Source of the DNA: Pararhizobium arenae
Lineage (GTDB): Bacteria; Pseudomonadota; Alphaproteobacteria; Rhizobiales; Rhizobiaceae
NCBI RefSeq assembly: GCF_001931685.1
Contig: NZ_MOOY01000007.1
Span: 1-64,000, forward strand
DNA length: 64,000 bases
Direction of reading: 5' to 3'
Of this stretch, positions 62,601 through 64,000 are shown one piece after another; position 1 is the first letter of the stretch, and each line of letters opens with the position of its first letter. Position numbers and translations under genes: made by a program. Below the pieces are notes generated by a model, which was given only the letters and a program-made list of their open reading frames with translations, had not been told where the DNA came from and did not search any database.

Positions 62601-63371
62601 CTACATTCTGACCGTCATGCCTCCATCGACGGTCAGGACATGGCCGTTGACGAAGGAAGCGGCAGGGCTTGCGAGAAACAGTGCCGCTCCGGCAATTTCG
62701 TCGGGTCGCGCCCAGCGTTGAACGGGGATGCGCTGGCGCACAAAGGGCATCAGCTCTTCATTTGCGGCCATGGCCGCGTTGGTCTCGGTCGCAAACCAGC
62801 CGGGCGCGATGGCGTTGCTGGTGATGCCGAAAGGACCGAATTCGACTGCCATCGACCGCATCAGCCCTGTCAGGCCCTGCTTGGCGGCGGGATAGATACC
62901 ATCCCCGGGCATGGCGACCTGACCGTTGATGGACGTGACGGAGATCAGCCGACCGTATTCGTTCTTCCGCATCAGCAGGGCGGCATCCCGCGAGAGGATG
63001 GCAGAGGCTGTCAAGTCTGTGCGAATGAGTTCGTCGATCGCCGCGTCATCCATCTCCGCCAGCGGCCGGCGGTCGCGGGCGCCGACATTGTTGACGAGGA
63101 TGTCCAGCCGACCATGCCTGTTTTCGATATCCGTCAGGGTTTTGCGCTGCGCTTGCCGGTCGGCAATATCGAAGGCTGCTGCCTCGGCGCTGCCGCCATC
63201 TGCGACAATCCTGCTGACTGCATTTTCCAGCGTCGCAGCCGTCCTGCCGGTGATGACGACGTGCGCCCCGGCTTCCGCAAAGGCGCGCGCCATTTCGAAA
63301 CCGAGGCCTCGACCTGCACCTGTAACCAGCGCCACCTGACCCTTGAGGGAAAAACGATCGAAAATGCTCAT
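62601..63371 (-). CDS. Gluconate-5-dehydrogenase-like SDR
   Basis: 256 residues from [20 protein letters not shown]; a longer frame from 63407 has no better start. TGAGRGLG at 17-24, N-N-V-G at 94-97, Ser147, Y160-x3-K164. The sequence resembles 3-oxoacyl-ACP reductase or gluconate 5-dehydrogenase. It is convergent with the exporter, one base apart, and divergent from the BASS transporter. Confidence 0.88.
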   Translation of the reverse strand: MSIFDRFSLKGQVALVTGAGRGLGFEMARAFAEAGAHVVITGRTAATLENAVSRIVADGGSAEAAAFDIADRQAQRKTLTDIENRHGRLDILVNNVGARDRRPLAEMDDAAIDELIRTDLTASAILSRDAALLMRKNEYGRLISVTSINGQVAMPGDGIYPAAKQGLTGLMRSMAVEFGPFGITSNAIAPGWFATETNAAMAANEELMPFVRQRIPVQRWARPDEIAGAALFLASPAASFVNGHVLTVDGGMTVRM

Positions 63372-63508
63372 GGGAGCTTGATGGCATGGGATGACATGAT
63401 TTTCCATCGAAAAGGCCAGATTTCGCGACGTACCGTACCGTACGGTTCCTTGACATCGACAAGCCGTGGACGTAACCGGCTCCGATATTTACAATGGAGG
63501 AGGCCAAG

Positions 63509-64000
63509 GTGAAGGCTGTTGCATCATTCTCGACGTTTGTCGGCAAGACATTCGCGATCTGGGTTATTCTGTTTGCCGTTCTGGGGTTCTTCTTTCCCGA
63601 GACCTTCAAGCAGATCGCGCCTTACATCGTGACCCTGCTCGCCATCATCATGTTCGGCATGGGGCTGACGATTTCGGTCGAGGATTTCAAGGAGGTCGCA
63701 CGCCGTCCGTTTGATGTCGGCATCGGCGTTGTCTCCCAGTTCGTCATCATGCCGTTGCTTGCTGTCGTGCTCACCAAGATCATACCCATGTCGCCGGAGG
63801 TTGCAGCGGGCGTGATCCTCGTCGGCTGCTGCCCGGGCGGCACATCCTCCAATGTGATGACCTATCTTTCCAAAGGCGATGTGGCGCTCTCCGTCGCCTG
63901 CACAAGCGTCACGACGCTGGCGGCACCGGTCGTCACCCCCTTTCTGGTCTGGATGTTTGCCAGCCAGTATCTGCCGGTCGATGGCTGGGCGATGTTCCTG
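63509..64000 (+). CDS. BASS-family sodium symporter (bile acid:Na+/PanS-like), partial
   Basis: The first about 164 residues of a gene cut off by the window edge. GTG start at 63509 behind GGAGGAGG. Hydrophobic helices begin at about 13 (AIWVILFAVLGFFFP), then L-L-A-I-I-M-F-G-M-G-L-T-I and V-G-C-C-P-G-G-T-S-S-N-V-M-T-Y-L-S-K-G-D-V-A-L-S, the BASS signature that forms the sodium site. It transports an organic acid, perhaps a pantothenate- or ketopantoate-like compound, with sodium. Confidence 0.9.
   Translation, partial: MKAVASFSTFVGKTFAIWVILFAVLGFFFPETFKQIAPYIVTLLAIIMFGMGLTISVEDFKEVARRPFDVGIGVVSQFVIMPLLAVVLTKIIPMSPEVAAGVILVGCCPGGTSSNVMTYLSKGDVALSVACTSVTTLAAPVVTPFLVWMFASQYLPVDGWAMFL

Noticed and set aside
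62640-63512. A 290-codon plus-strand frame opposite the SDR
   Set aside because: Mirror frame of a well-supported SDR gene; no motif and no ribosome binding site.
1-64000. CRISPR arrays, tRNA or rRNA genes
   Set aside because: No regularly spaced repeats, cloverleaf-like sequences with GTTCRA arms or rRNA-like stretches were seen; in particular no tRNA lies at the recQ junction.

Overview
The window looks like accessory DNA of a Rhizobiaceae bacterium (Rhizobium/Agrobacterium group) joined at its right end to ordinary chromosome. This rests on the gene families present (FixJ-type regulators, PAS sensor kinases, DUF6894-like and DUF6634-like small proteins, an EcfG-type promoter). No species call is possible from the sequence alone. 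About 60.5 kb is moderately GC-rich and gene-mosaic. From about 60.5 kb onward the codon use becomes markedly more GC-rich, with the 3' part of recQ, a LysE/RhtB exporter, an SDR and a BASS-family transporter.

Layout. 0-10 kb: AhpD-like protein with an Rrf2 regulator, an IS5-type transposase remnant, a KaiC-like ATPase with an overlapping hybrid histidine kinase, a second-type bS21 ribosomal protein, a small stress operon with an EcfG-like promoter and a cupin gene broken by an in-frame amber codon, a Crp/Fnr regulator and small conserved proteins. 10-25 kb: a receiver protein and PAS kinase, then a cluster of SDRs, NmrA-like SDR paralogues, DoxX, LysR regulators, Sec/Tat-exported hydrolases, a cupin, an AhpD-like protein and an isochorismatase-family hydrolase, and another PAS kinase. 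25-31 kb: a nitric-oxide module (NsrR, group III truncated haemoglobin, flavohaemoglobin, membrane protein), an MscS channel fused to a cyclic-nucleotide-binding domain, and an exported alpha/beta hydrolase. 31-37 kb: a peptide/nickel-type ABC importer with a fused double ATPase and an AraC regulator. 37-44 kb: a third PAS kinase, FixJ-type regulators, an EF-hand protein, and a degenerate 'kinase' that has lost its phospho-acceptor His, overlapping a response regulator by 4 nt. 44-50 kb: SDR/AraC divergent pair, small orphan genes, two candidate small RNAs, an RNase HI/beta-propeller operon and an HNH protein. 50-54 kb: metallophosphoesterase, a soluble FtsH-like AAA+/M41 protease with a DUF6634-like partner, and an XRE regulator next to a long dyad operator.

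53.9-60.4 kb is the most unusual part: four tightly packed minus-strand genes encode three large tyrosine-recombinase-like proteins (629, 794 and 548/549 aa) and a 196-aa coiled-coil protein. Their promoter side abuts a recQ gene that begins abruptly inside the conserved helicase motif II region (VSQWGHDF...), so its first roughly 150 residues are missing. The simplest reading is that a genomic island carrying its own recombinase operon at one end integrated into recQ, and that most or all of the DNA left of 60.5 kb in this window is island cargo. The other end of the island is not visible here.

How it works together (inference): the cargo is dominated by sensing (four kinases or kinase-like proteins, four response regulators, Rrf2/LysR/AraC/Crp regulators) and by oxidative, nitrosative and electrophile defence enzymes. 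That fits a stress- and niche-adaptation island in a soil or plant-associated bacterium. Two genes carry single in-frame stop codons, so some cargo is decaying.
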